A stretch of DNA of 64,000 nt, taken from Glaciecola sp. GTDB lineage: Bacteria > Pseudomonadota > Gammaproteobacteria > Enterobacterales > Alteromonadaceae. The stretch covers positions 1 to 64,000 of the forward strand of contig JAQXDG010000187.1 of the NCBI GenBank assembly GCA_029251505.1, in the 5' to 3' direction. This document shows positions 13,357 to 20,703 of this stretch, in pieces. Positions within the stretch are counted from its first letter, which is position 1; each line of letters starts with the position of its first letter. Position numbers and translations under genes: made by a program. The notes below the pieces were generated by a model. It did no database searches. It was not told the DNA's origin and saw only the letters and a list, made by a program, of their open reading frames with translations.

Positions 13357-14319
13357 TTAGGATGACGGTAAATTTGCTGGCGCTATGATCCCATATTGAA
13401 TCAAGATCACCATAGCAAGCATCATTATCGGTATCGCTACCACCGTCGTAGAAACAACAATGTTGGCGGCTAAGACGGGATTAGAGTTGGTTTTTTTGGC
13501 CATAATGTAACTCGCTGCTGCAGTAGGAGAAGCACTCATCAAAAATACAATTCCCATTTGTACACTATCCAGTTCTAAATAATAACCAATAGATAAAATC
13601 ACAGCAGGGTAAAGCATGCATTTACCCACATTCGCAATGATCATGGAACCGATGGCTTTACGCATCGCAAAAAATTGTAACGAGGCCCCTGTACATAATA
13701 ATGCTAGTGGTAGCGTTAATTGTGCGAAATATGCCAAACTAACTTCTGCGATCCTTGGGAGGCTGAGATGAAAATACGAAGCTAATAAAGCCAATACAAT
13801 ACTGATAATGATTGGATTTTTGAGTAATGCCAAGATGTTATCTTTGATGGAATGGTGTTTGTCTGAATAAAAATTTAACAACATCACTGCTAACAAGTTA
13901 TATACCAATGTGGTACAGGCCATGAAAACCGATGCGGTCGCAAAAAATTCAGGGTAGGCATTAGCACTTAATGCTAACCCAACAATGCCGATGTTCGAGC
14001 GATAAGCCCCTTGGATGATGACGCCTCTATCGGTTCTCTCTGGGATCATAAAATGCACTAAACCCATCGCCATGATAACAAACACCAAGGTTCCAACGAC
14101 ACTCGCCATGATCAAATCGGGATTGGCAGCCGTGGCAAAGTCGGCGGTGTAGATGGCGTTAAATAGTAGCGCGGGGAGTGAGACGTTGTAGATGAGTTTA
14201 GAGCCACCTTCGACAAAGGCGTCATTCATTAGCCCAACGCGTTTAAATAACACTCCAGCAATGATTAAACACATAACAGGGGAGACAACAATTAAAGCTG
14301 TCATTAAAGCCGATGACAT
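13357..14319 (-). CDS. AEC (auxin efflux carrier) family transporter
   Basis: About 320 residues forming ten hydrophobic helices in two halves, typical of the bile acid/auxin-efflux fold (BART superfamily). Recognisable segments are IIAGVLFKRVGLMNDAFVEG near the N terminus, SLPALLFNAI, and the discontinuous-helix region SASPTAAASYIMA in the second half. I place the start at 14319 because AAGGA lies nine bases upstream; an in-frame ATG at 14343 lacks a ribosome site. Bacterial relatives include dicarboxylate (malonate) carriers, but many are uncharacterised, so the substrate is unknown. A 13-bp inverted repeat lies in its upstream region. Confidence 0.85.
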   Translation of the reverse strand: MSSALMTALIVVSPVMCLIIAGVLFKRVGLMNDAFVEGGSKLIYNVSLPALLFNAIYTADFATAANPDLIMASVVGTLVFVIMAMGLVHFMIPERTDRGVIIQGAYRSNIGIVGLALSANAYPEFFATASVFMACTTLVYNLLAVMLLNFYSDKHHSIKDNILALLKNPIIISIVLALLASYFHLSLPRIAEVSLAYFAQLTLPLALLCTGASLQFFAMRKAIGSMIIANVGKCMLYPAVILSIGYYLELDSVQMGIVFLMSASPTAAASYIMAKKTNSNPVLAANIVVSTTVVAIPIMMLAMVILIQYGIIAPANLPSS

Positions 14320-14399
14320 GCGCGTCATTCCTTCATTTTGCATAGTTAAGTGGTGCTGATTATACGCTTTATTGGTGTAACGTTCACATAAAATAAACC

Positions 14400-14445
14400 C
14401 CCTAGGATTTTCATGCCCTATTCAGAGGTCTCGAAAATCCTAGGG
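14400..14445. repeat. Perfect 13-bp inverted repeat in the AEC/HD divergent intergenic region
   Basis: CCCTAGGATTTTC (14400-14412) and its exact complement (14433-14445) are separated by 20 bases. The arms lie between two divergently transcribed genes, so this is unlikely to be a terminator for either. It could be a paired operator or an RNA hairpin in the 5' leader of the carrier gene. Confidence 0.7.
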
Positions 14446-14555
14446 AATTTAAACCAAGGTATAAACAGAACTAATTTGTACAAATTAATAACAATGCTTA
14501 GACAGCTTACAGCTTAGTTTGATACATTCGACTGACTGTAATAGGAGCAACAATC

Positions 14556-15116
14556 ATGAGCAAACAAGCACACTTTACCCGGATGCAAGATGGTACTTTA
14601 GAAGAATGGCAAATTATTGCTGCTGCGCACTATGAGCATTTTAAACATACCGCGGATACCTACATTGATTTGCTAAAAAGCCTAGAGCGACATACTTTGG
14701 GTTTTGCTTGTGATCAGTTGCAACATGCCTTGATGGCTGGTACGTTGGCGCGCCGTGCCGGGGCAAGTAATGAACATATTGTTATCGCCTTATGTCATGA
14801 TATTGGCAAATCTATTAATGTGCCTAATCACGGTGCAATTGCCGCTGAAATGATGAAACCCTATATTAGCGAAGATAGTTACCATGTGATTTATAATCAT
14901 CAAGCATTTCAAGGTGAATATTATTATCAATATCTTGGGGCTCCGACTGACCTAAGATTGCAGTGGAAGGATGAAAGTTGGTATCCACTGGCATGCAAAT
15001 TAGTTGATGAGTGGGACGCACCAGCCTTTGATCCTGATTTTGAAGTTGATAGCTTAGAGAGCTTTATTCCGTTAATGCGTGAGGTGTTTCATGATAAACC
15101 CGTGGCGTTAGGTTAA
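14556..15116 (+). CDS. HD-domain protein with PhnZ-like metal ligand pattern
   Basis: 186 residues. The HD signature is present with all expected ligands: histidine in QLQHALMAG, the HD pair in ALCHDIGK, further histidines in VPNHGAIAA and YNHQAFQGEYYY, and a late aspartate in LVDEWDAP. This six-ligand pattern, with a glutamine-rich histidine segment, is closer to the mixed-valence di-iron oxygenases PhnZ/MIOX than to ordinary HD phosphohydrolases. That is inference from motif spacing. A ribosome site (AGGAG) precedes the ATG. No phosphonate gene is nearby; the next gene on the same strand is a SulP transporter about 70 bases on. Confidence 0.7.
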   Translation: MSKQAHFTRMQDGTLEEWQIIAAAHYEHFKHTADTYIDLLKSLERHTLGFACDQLQHALMAGTLARRAGASNEHIVIALCHDIGKSINVPNHGAIAAEMMKPYISEDSYHVIYNHQAFQGEYYYQYLGAPTDLRLQWKDESWYPLACKLVDEWDAPAFDPDFEVDSLESFIPLMREVFHDKPVALG

Positions 15117-15189
15117 CGTATAATTAACGGAAATCTTCGCTGAAATATGCTATCCTGCACCCGAATTTTTTATGGGTGATAGATTAATT

Positions 15190-16764
15190 ATGTTTAAATT
15201 TGATTTTGCTGGTGCATTTTCTAATAACAACGTTAAAAATGACGTGTTATCAGGGATCACTGTGGCGTTGGCACTAGTGCCAGAAGCCGTCGCGTTTGCC
15301 TTTGTGGCAGGCGTTGAACCAATGGTTGGCTTATATGCTGCCTTTATGATGGGATTGATTACCTCTGCAATAGGTGGTCGTCCGGGTATGATTTCTGGCG
15401 CGACTGGTGCGATGGCAGTAGTGATGGTCGCTTTAGTGGCGCAACATGGCTTGCAGTATTTGTTTGCAGCCGTAATAGTGGCAGGAGTGTTGCAAATTTT
15501 AGCTGGCGTCTTCCGCTTAGGTAAATTTATAAGATTAGTGCCTTATCCTGTGATGTTAGGCTTTGTGAACGGCCTAGCGATTGTGATTTTCTTAGCGCAA
15601 TTAGGGCAATTTAAAATCTTCGACGCCAACGGCATACAATCATGGATGACCGGTGAGATGCTCTACATCATGCTGGGACTGACTGCATTGACGATGGCTA
15701 TTATTGTGTTGTTGCCTAAAATAACAACGGCAATCCCTTCCTCATTAGCAGCCATAATTACGGTAACCTTGATTGTCCACGGCCTCGATGTAGAAGCTCG
15801 TACCGTTATCGATTTTGTGCGTGATATGTTACCAGAAGCAGATAAAGCTACAGCGACACTTGCCGGTGAATTACCGAGCTTTGCTATTCCAATGGTTCCT
15901 TTCACCCTCGAAACCTTATATATCGTATTACCAACAGCTATTATTTTGTCCCTAGTTGGCTTGATTGAATCATTGCTGACGTTGACGTTAATTGATGAAA
16001 TGACCAGTACTCGCGGTCGTGGTAACAAAGAATGTATCGGTCAAGGCGTTGCCAACACCGTGAACGGTTTCTTTGGTGGTATGGGTGGTTGTGCGATGAT
16101 CGGCCAATCAATGATAAACATTAATTCCGGTGGTCGTGGTCGTTTATCAGGGATCACGGCAGCGTTAGTCTTACTTGGTTTTATCTTGTTTGCGTCACAA
16201 TTAATTGAAATGATCCCATTAGCAGCGCTAGTTGGTGTGATGTTCATGGTGGTGATTGGTACATTTGAATGGGCGTCGTTTAAGATCATTCGTAGTGTCA
16301 ATAAAGAAGATGCGTTTGTCTTGTTCTTAGTGACATTTGTGACTGTGATTGCTGATTTAGCCATTGCGGTTGTGGTCGGTGTGATTGTATCTGCATTGGT
16401 GTTTGCTTGGAAACATGCAATACACATTTCTGCTAAAACACACACAGATAAAGATAATTGGAAAGTCTATGAGTTAGACGGTCCGTTATTCTTTGGGTCA
16501 GTCTCATATTTTAAAGAAATATTTAATCCTGAAAATGATCCCACCGATGTGGTGATTGATTTTAATGAATCACGGATCTGGGATTCATCAGGTATTGACG
16601 CATTAGATACGTTGGCCGATAAATACGAAGCGGCAGGTAAAAAACTGCATATTCGTCATATTTCTCCAGAGTGCCGGACGCTATTACGTAAAGCATCGCG
16701 TTTTGTTGAAATCAATGTTAACGAAGATCCACGTTACTATGTGGCGAGTGATGAGTTAGGTTAA
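15190..16764 (+). CDS. SulP family anion transporter with STAS domain
   Basis: About 524 residues. The membrane part (about residues 1-400) has the SLC26/SulP signature [20 protein letters not shown] near the N terminus and many hydrophobic helices. The C-terminal STAS domain follows, with [20 protein letters not shown] as the regulatory-loop segment. I prefer the ATG at 15190, which is preceded by GGGTGAT, over one 18 bases upstream. Substrates of the family include sulfate, bicarbonate and dicarboxylates; the sequence does not decide among them. A strong terminator follows. Confidence 0.9.
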   Translation: MFKFDFAGAFSNNNVKNDVLSGITVALALVPEAVAFAFVAGVEPMVGLYAAFMMGLITSAIGGRPGMISGATGAMAVVMVALVAQHGLQYLFAAVIVAGVLQILAGVFRLGKFIRLVPYPVMLGFVNGLAIVIFLAQLGQFKIFDANGIQSWMTGEMLYIMLGLTALTMAIIVLLPKITTAIPSSLAAIITVTLIVHGLDVEARTVIDFVRDMLPEADKATATLAGELPSFAIPMVPFTLETLYIVLPTAIILSLVGLIESLLTLTLIDEMTSTRGRGNKECIGQGVANTVNGFFGGMGGCAMIGQSMININSGGRGRLSGITAALVLLGFILFASQLIEMIPLAALVGVMFMVVIGTFEWASFKIIRSVNKEDAFVLFLVTFVTVIADLAIAVVVGVIVSALVFAWKHAIHISAKTHTDKDNWKVYELDGPLFFGSVSYFKEIFNPENDPTDVVIDFNESRIWDSSGIDALDTLADKYEAAGKKLHIRHISPECRTLLRKASRFVEINVNEDPRYYVASDELG

Positions 16765-16811
16765 ACCTATAGAATTGATGGTATAGACAGTATTATTGCT
16801 GTAATTAATAT

Positions 16812-16842
16812 AAGGCTACTCAGCTAATTGAGTAGCCTTTTT
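16812..16842. terminator. Terminator after the SulP gene
   Basis: AAGGCTACTC and GAGTAGCCTT form a perfect 10-bp stem with an 8-base loop and a following T-run on the plus strand. On the minus strand the stem is preceded by A and can also serve the convergent membrane gene. Confidence 0.85.
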
Positions 16843-16861
16843 ACTATGTATATTAAGATTC

Positions 16862-17794
16862 TTACAGCTTGCGCCACTTGCGAACTTCTGAGGCAGTGAT
16901 GACCATGAGTATTATGGCGCCAACTAACCAGCCGTGAGTAAATATTTGCTCAATAATTGGCGTGAGTTTGGTTGCTACTGGATTGTTTACGACGAATAAG
17001 GACGGTAAAGACCAAAGCGTCAACATCACACCAATGTATATCACATACTCTGCGATATATGCCCCCATTGACCATCGAGTCCAATAGGTTTGAGTGAGTC
17101 TGTATATCGCACCAATGAGCGAGCCTGCCATCACAATCGTGAGTGTGATGCGCCATTGCTCCATATTCGGTGCAATACCAAGTATGAGACTGTTATAGGC
17201 TTCCTCGTTGAGCCACAATGGTGTCCAAAGCAATAACAAGCCAAAGACACTGGTAATGACATCAGATATACCATCAGAGGTTGATATGCGCTGCGCATTG
17301 GCTGGCGGGAGCGACTCTGGAGTCCATGACGGATATCGCCACTGTGCCAAATATCCACTTTTACCTAATAAGTAGAACGTTGCAGTGATAATAATCAACA
17401 TGCCACCGATGTTATCCCAAACACTACTTAATACGACGAGCAAAAATGCAATGGCATTTACGCTTTGGGCATTAATTAAATAACTGCCTGCCGTTACAAC
17501 CGCATAAACGAATAATACCAATAGCCCTTTTAACACGATGGTTTTGTATAAGCCCATATCCTCACTCGCCACTAAAGGATATTGTGGCGCATAAGATTGA
17601 GCTATGCGTTGAGGATGGTCTTGTCGTTGCAAGAATGTCGTCAGTGCTTGAGTATCCTTAGGATTGGATGCATCGATCTCAAGAGACTCTAATTCGTCTA
17701 AAAGATTAGCACGCAGTTCGCGCATAATATCTTGTTTTTGTTCAGCGGGTAAATAATGTGCCACTGCTTGAACATAACGCTCTAATAGTTCCAT
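16862..17794 (-). CDS. HAAS-domain membrane protein
   Basis: About 310 residues. The N-terminal cytoplasmic domain, MELLERYVQAVAHYLPAEQK onward to about residue 70, resembles the HAAS signalling domain found in proteins paired with PadR regulators. Five or six hydrophobic segments follow (for example GLLVLFVYAVVTAGSYLI and MLIIITATFYLLG). I choose the start at 17794 because GAGGAA precedes it and it lies just after the padR stop; a longer frame would run into padR. It forms a two-gene unit with padR. The role is unknown, probably envelope or stress related. Confidence 0.75.
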   Translation of the reverse strand: MELLERYVQAVAHYLPAEQKQDIMRELRANLLDELESLEIDASNPKDTQALTTFLQRQDHPQRIAQSYAPQYPLVASEDMGLYKTIVLKGLLVLFVYAVVTAGSYLINAQSVNAIAFLLVVLSSVWDNIGGMLIIITATFYLLGKSGYLAQWRYPSWTPESLPPANAQRISTSDGISDVITSVFGLLLLWTPLWLNEEAYNSLILGIAPNMEQWRITLTIVMAGSLIGAIYRLTQTYWTRWSMGAYIAEYVIYIGVMLTLWSLPSLFVVNNPVATKLTPIIEQIFTHGWLVGAIILMVITASEVRKWRKL

Positions 17795-17799
17795 TTTGC

Positions 17800-18135
17800 T
17801 TATTCCTCTGTTTCTAAAATTTGTACCAAACAACGATTTAAATGTTGCCAATCGGTTGTTAGTTGAGTGAGTGTGTCACTGCCCATTTGTGATAGCTGGT
17901 AATAACGACGATCTCTGCCATCGGTTTTTTGCCATTTACTATCTAACAATCCTTGCTCTGCTAATCGACGGATCAATGGGTATAGCGTTCCTTCATCGAT
18001 ATCGATACCGGCATTATTGATATGTTGCCGCAAAGAATAACCATATTGCGGTGTTTTGCATGCACCTAAAACCGCCAGAACGAGTACGCCTCTGCGCAGT
18101 TCTAAACGAAGTTTATGTTGGCGTTCTTCAGTCAT
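17800..18135 (-). CDS. PadR family transcriptional regulator
   Basis: About 111 residues (start at 18135, MTEERQHKLRLELRRG), the compact length of PadR subfamily 2. The winged-helix segment GYSLRQHINNAGIDIDEGTL followed by YPLIRRLAEQGLL and GRDRRYYQLSQMG is the PadR signature. The downstream HAAS-domain gene begins five bases after its stop, an arrangement repeatedly seen for this regulator type. A 13-base palindrome lies 38 bases upstream of the start, so autoregulation is likely. The inducer is unknown. Confidence 0.9.
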   Translation of the reverse strand: MTEERQHKLRLELRRGVLVLAVLGACKTPQYGYSLRQHINNAGIDIDEGTLYPLIRRLAEQGLLDSKWQKTDGRDRRYYQLSQMGSDTLTQLTTDWQHLNRCLVQILETEE

Positions 18136-18173
18136 GTTGACCCTTAAAGTGAAGCTAAAATTTACTATATGAT

Positions 18174-18186
18174 ACATACTGTATGT
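18174..18186. promoter_or_regulatory. Candidate PadR operator
   Basis: ACATAC-T-GTATGT is a perfect palindrome around a central base, placed where the padR promoter should be. PadR regulators bind AT-rich dyads containing ATGT/ACAT half sites and often repress their own operon. The match is by eye. Confidence 0.5.
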
Positions 18187-18306
18187 CACATAGTGTAATG
18201 CACAATTAGATACTAGGCACTGCACAGTAATATGTCAAATTTAAATTTAGTTTATTCAACATCAAATGGACTGATTAGCAGCTGAATAGCAAAGGAGTGT
18301 CTAAAC

Positions 18307-18408
18307 GTGTGGGCAGTAAGATGCTTTGTTCTCATTACATGCCTAATACTTTCTATAAATGGTGAATTAGCCATTTGTGTTTCCTTTGCTCTGTGGTTTG
18401 TTTACTGA
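18307..18408 (+). CDS. Possible small hydrophobic peptide (33 codons, GTG start)
   Basis: An AAAGGAG ribosome-binding sequence lies nine bases before a GTG, which opens 33 codons of very hydrophobic sequence with VLITCLILSI and CVSFALWFVY before a TGA. It lies in the 670-base gap between padR and the antitoxin gene, where I see no other gene. Small membrane peptides are easily over-called in AT-rich DNA and no homologue is known to me, so this is a weak candidate only. The rest of 18187-18807 holds nothing else I can identify. Confidence 0.2.
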   Translation: MWAVRCFVLITCLILSINGELAICVSFALWFVY

Positions 18409-18807
18409 AAATCTAAAGTAAACCGGATGTTACAAAAGAGACAATTGAACTAAAGGCCAGATAATTCCTGTACTTCAGGATAGATTTGCTTTTGTAGTTA
18501 CAATGAATGCAAAGTATTACGAATTATTTAAATGCTTAGAAACCCTATCTTATTGTTTACTTTGAATAAATAAGATGCCAGAAATTGGGTATACAATACA
18601 CGCATAGTAACCACACAAAAAATAGTAGAAATAATCATCAAAAATAAGGTAAGCTACTGAAATTAAACAAATATGAGGGCGTATTAAAATGACAATATCT
18701 ACTGCTTACAATGCTGTCTTCATAATAAGATGTTATGTACTAAGTTACGGTTGATGTTTTAGCACCATAACGCTATGATGTTAAGATTGATAAATCGGGG
18801 ACACAAA

Positions 18808-19041
18808 ATGAGCAACCTATCAAAACGTTCAACCGTCTATTTTGAGCCAGCAATTCATAACGCACTTAAAATTAGAGCTGCATCCAGTGATTCATCAGTG
18901 TCCGAACTTATAGATGAAGCCGTTCGTCTATTAATGCGAGAAGACCAAGAAGATTTGGCTGCTGTCAGAGATCGAGTAGATGAACCAGAAATAAGTTATG
19001 AATCGCTGCTTAATAGCTTGGAAGCAGATGGGAAACTATAA
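18808..19041 (+). CDS. Ribbon-helix-helix antitoxin
   Basis: About 77 residues. The N terminus, KRSTVYFEPAIHNALKIRAA, is a CopG/RelB-type ribbon-helix-helix DNA-binding domain; the C-terminal half is charged (QEDLAAVRDRVDEPE) and should wrap the toxin. I choose the ATG at 18808 after GGGGA rather than one 33 bases upstream because the fold begins right after it. The toxin start lies inside its 3' end (14-bp overlap), the classic arrangement. It should neutralise the RelE-like toxin and repress the pair. Confidence 0.88.
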   Translation: MSNLSKRSTVYFEPAIHNALKIRAASSDSSVSELIDEAVRLLMREDQEDLAAVRDRVDEPEISYESLLNSLEADGKL

Positions 19042-19291
19042 AGTAACGTTTAAAAAATCAGTTTTAAAAGATTTGAAGTCTGTACCTAAATCAGACGTAA
19101 CTAAGATAATCTCAAAGATTGATAGCCTTGCCGAGGATCCCAGAAGGGCTGGTGCTATTAAGCTAAGCGGCAATGATTTATACCGAATACGTCAAGGCCT
19201 TTATCGCATATTGTACGAGATCAAGGATCAAGAATTGATTGTTCAGGTAATAAAAGTAGGCCACAGATCTGATGTTTATAAGCGTACATAA
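19028..19291 (+). CDS. RelE/ParE family toxin
   Basis: About 87 residues. YKVTFKKSVLKDLKSVPKSD, LAEDPRRAGAIKLSGND and LYRIRQGLYRILYEIKDQEL follow the RelE/ParE fold closely, and the protein ends in the typical VIKVGHRSDVYKR. RelE members cleave mRNA at the ribosome whereas ParE members poison gyrase. The GHRSDVYKR ending is frequent in RelE-type proteins, so mRNA cleavage is more likely, but this is inference. The ATG at 19028 overlaps the antitoxin. Its stop codon coincides with the left end of an attC-like site, as in integron cassettes. Confidence 0.88.
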   Translation: MGNYKVTFKKSVLKDLKSVPKSDVTKIISKIDSLAEDPRRAGAIKLSGNDLYRIRQGLYRILYEIKDQELIVQVIKVGHRSDVYKRT

Positions 19292-19351
19292 CAAAAACTT
19301 GAAGCGAACAAAGATAAAAAGCAATTTTCGCGGCTTAAGTGAGTGTTATAT
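19289..19351 (+). other. attC-like recombination site 1 (short form)
   Basis: The site begins TAACAA, overlapping the toxin stop codon, and ends GTGTTATAT. The inner arms ACTTGAAGCGAA and TTCGCGGCTTAAGT pair with a small bulge, giving the imperfect folded hairpin that integron integrases use. Its length of about 63 bases is at the short end of the attC range. Half-site matches to RYYYAAC and GTTRRRY each carry one mismatch. Confidence 0.6.
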
Positions 19352-19362
19352 GGCATTAAAGT

Positions 19363-19671
19363 ATGGCTGATGAAATTGAGTTTATTGAATGTTGCGAACA
19401 TGGGAAGCAGCAACAAACGTTTGTTTGCCAACACACTGTTGAGAGTCTAAAGGATGGTAAACCTAGAGGCTTTTCGTGGTCAATTGAGCAACCAGAAAAT
19501 CCAAGACCGGATGCATGGTGCTCCAAGTGTGAAGATTTAGTAAATAAAACCGGAGAATGGGAAGGCGAAGCAGAGGAATTTGCAAATGTTAAAATTCTTT
19601 GTGGCGCATGTTATGACAACGCTAAACTACTTAATTTTCCCAATAAAAAACCATGGTGGCAATTCTGGTAG
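19363..19671 (+). CDS. Small cysteine-rich cassette protein, function unknown
   Basis: 102 residues. Four cysteine groups (CCEHG, VCQH, CSKC, CGAC) suggest one or two zinc-binding sites; the sequence ends in the tryptophan-rich tail KKPWWQFW. I do not recognise the family, though such CxxC proteins occur as orphan cassette genes. It begins 12 bases after attC-like site 1 and ends 10 bases before attC-like site 2, so gene plus site forms one promoterless cassette-like unit. Function unknown. Confidence 0.7.
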   Translation: MADEIEFIECCEHGKQQQTFVCQHTVESLKDGKPRGFSWSIEQPENPRPDAWCSKCEDLVNKTGEWEGEAEEFANVKILCGACYDNAKLLNFPNKKPWWQFW

Positions 19672-19681
19672 AACTGCCATA

Positions 19682-19776
19682 TAACAAGTCATTGCAAAGG
19701 ACAAAATTTAATTGGCTGTTTCCGTTCCTCAACATTTTAGCCAACAATTTTATTGCCGCTTAGCAAAACGTTAGCT
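19682..19776 (+). other. attC-like recombination site 2
   Basis: The site starts TAACAAG and ends AACGTTAGC. The arms TTGCAAAGGACAA and TTGCCGCTTAGCAA are complementary apart from small bulges, and an inner stem (AATTGGCT with AGCCAACAATT) extends the hairpin. This layout is that of a chromosomal integron attC of about 95 bases. The right end directly abuts the truncated yefM reading frame. Confidence 0.7.
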
Positions 19777-19979
19777 TTCAATCAAACATTACTCGGAGAG
19801 ACTCCGAAGATGCTGTGGTAATGTCACTCGACTATTATAATAGTTTGATGGAAACCGTCTATTTACTCAAATCACCGGCGAATGCGGCCCATTTGGCAAA
19901 GTCTATCTCCCAATACAAAAATGGTGAATATACACAGCGGAATTTGCTCGATGAATTAAAGATTATTGTCATGGACTGA
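19776..19979 (+). pseudogene. yefM: yefM antitoxin remnant, 5' part missing
   Basis: In one frame the sequence reads ITRRDSEDAVVMSLDYYNSL (from 19788) and then METVYLLKSPANAAHLAK, a clear match to the middle and C-terminal part of YefM (E. coli VLMSLEEYNSLEETAYLL). It ends at a TGA at 19977-19979. The first 30 or so codons, including start and most of the DNA-binding part, are absent; the frame runs back directly into the right end of attC-like site 2. An antitoxin without its N terminus cannot repress, so this copy is presumed inactive. Confidence 0.8.
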
Positions 19980-20214
19980 TCAATATTGAAAAGACTATTT
20001 ATATTGGCAAACGCAAGACAAGAAGACACTTAAGCGAATCAATAAAATTATAATGGATGTCAAACGCTCACCTTTTGATGGGATTGGAAAACCGGAACAT
20101 CTTAAGGAAAATCTAATCGGTTTTTGGTCGCGAAGAATTGATGATACCAATCGTTTAGTATACTCAGTTGAGAGTGAGTCGATAGTCGTTATTTCTTGCC
20201 GTTATCATTATTGA
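19966..20214 (+). pseudogene. yoeB: yoeB toxin remnant with in-frame stop
   Basis: The frame overlapping the yefM end reads SWTDQY, then TGA (19987-19989), then KDYLYWQTQDKKTLKRIN, SPFDGIGKPEHLKENL and finally FWSRRIDDTNRLVYSVESES to CRYHY. This covers nearly all of YoeB, including the catalytic-end histidine and tyrosine. The TGA stands where related toxins carry tryptophan, so a single G-to-A change explains it. No clear ATG start remains. Loss of the toxin is consistent with decay of its antitoxin next door. Confidence 0.85.
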
Positions 20215-20279
20215 CATATGAGCATAAAAGTTAACAAACCAATGAAGCCGGATTTTGTGGTCGAACACGACAAAACCCT

Positions 20280-20684
20280 CTATTGATGTGCCAAAGCCAA
20301 ACGTTCTAACACAGTCATCGCTGCCTGTTTATCAGCCCAATCTACAAAGATATGATCATGGTAATACGCCGCCACGACATTAGCACTGATATCAGCGTCG
20401 CCTAAAGCAGTCGCAAATGCAGCGGTCAAACCCACTGCCTCAAGCGATGAATGCACGGTAAGCGTAATGCACGCAAATGGACCCATACATTCAATGTTGT
20501 TATCGACAAGTTCATCAATGGTCGCAATAACGGTAAAGCCCTCATCCTCAACAAATAGACACTTAGGCACGATAGATAACGCATTAAAGCTGGCTTTATC
20601 CATAGTTGCAAAGCCATACATCTGGTTGTCACAACTGGGCGACATGCTGGCGAGTAATTTGTTGAGGTTAGTTTCACCGCTCAT
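20280..20684 (-). CDS. ACT domain-containing protein
   Basis: 134 residues made of an N-terminal segment (NLNKLLASMSPSCDNQMYGF) and a C-terminal ACT-like regulatory domain (ACITLTVHSSLEAVGLTAAF through NVVAAYYHDHIFVDWADKQ). Such free-standing ACT proteins usually bind amino acids, but no ligand is known for this subgroup. The gene lies 19 bases downstream of dsbA on the same strand, so it may be co-transcribed with it. Confidence 0.8.
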   Translation of the reverse strand: MSGETNLNKLLASMSPSCDNQMYGFATMDKASFNALSIVPKCLFVEDEGFTVIATIDELVDNNIECMGPFACITLTVHSSLEAVGLTAAFATALGDADISANVVAAYYHDHIFVDWADKQAAMTVLERLALAHQ

Positions 20685-20703
20685 ATTGCTATTAACCTTG
20701 TAC

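Noticed and set aside
18650-18740. A third attC site before the antitoxin gene (GTTATG near 18732)
   Set aside because: No TAAC-type left half or complementary arm is found within 60-130 bases upstream.
19987-19989. TGA in yoeB as a selenocysteine or readthrough codon
   Set aside because: No selenocysteine element follows, relatives have tryptophan here, and the neighbouring yefM is also broken, so decay is simpler.
20240-20275. Imperfect stem (TTTTGTGGTCG/CGACAAAA) as terminator of the yoeB remnant and ACT gene
   Set aside because: Stem is bulged and has no clear T-run, so I do not list it as a feature.
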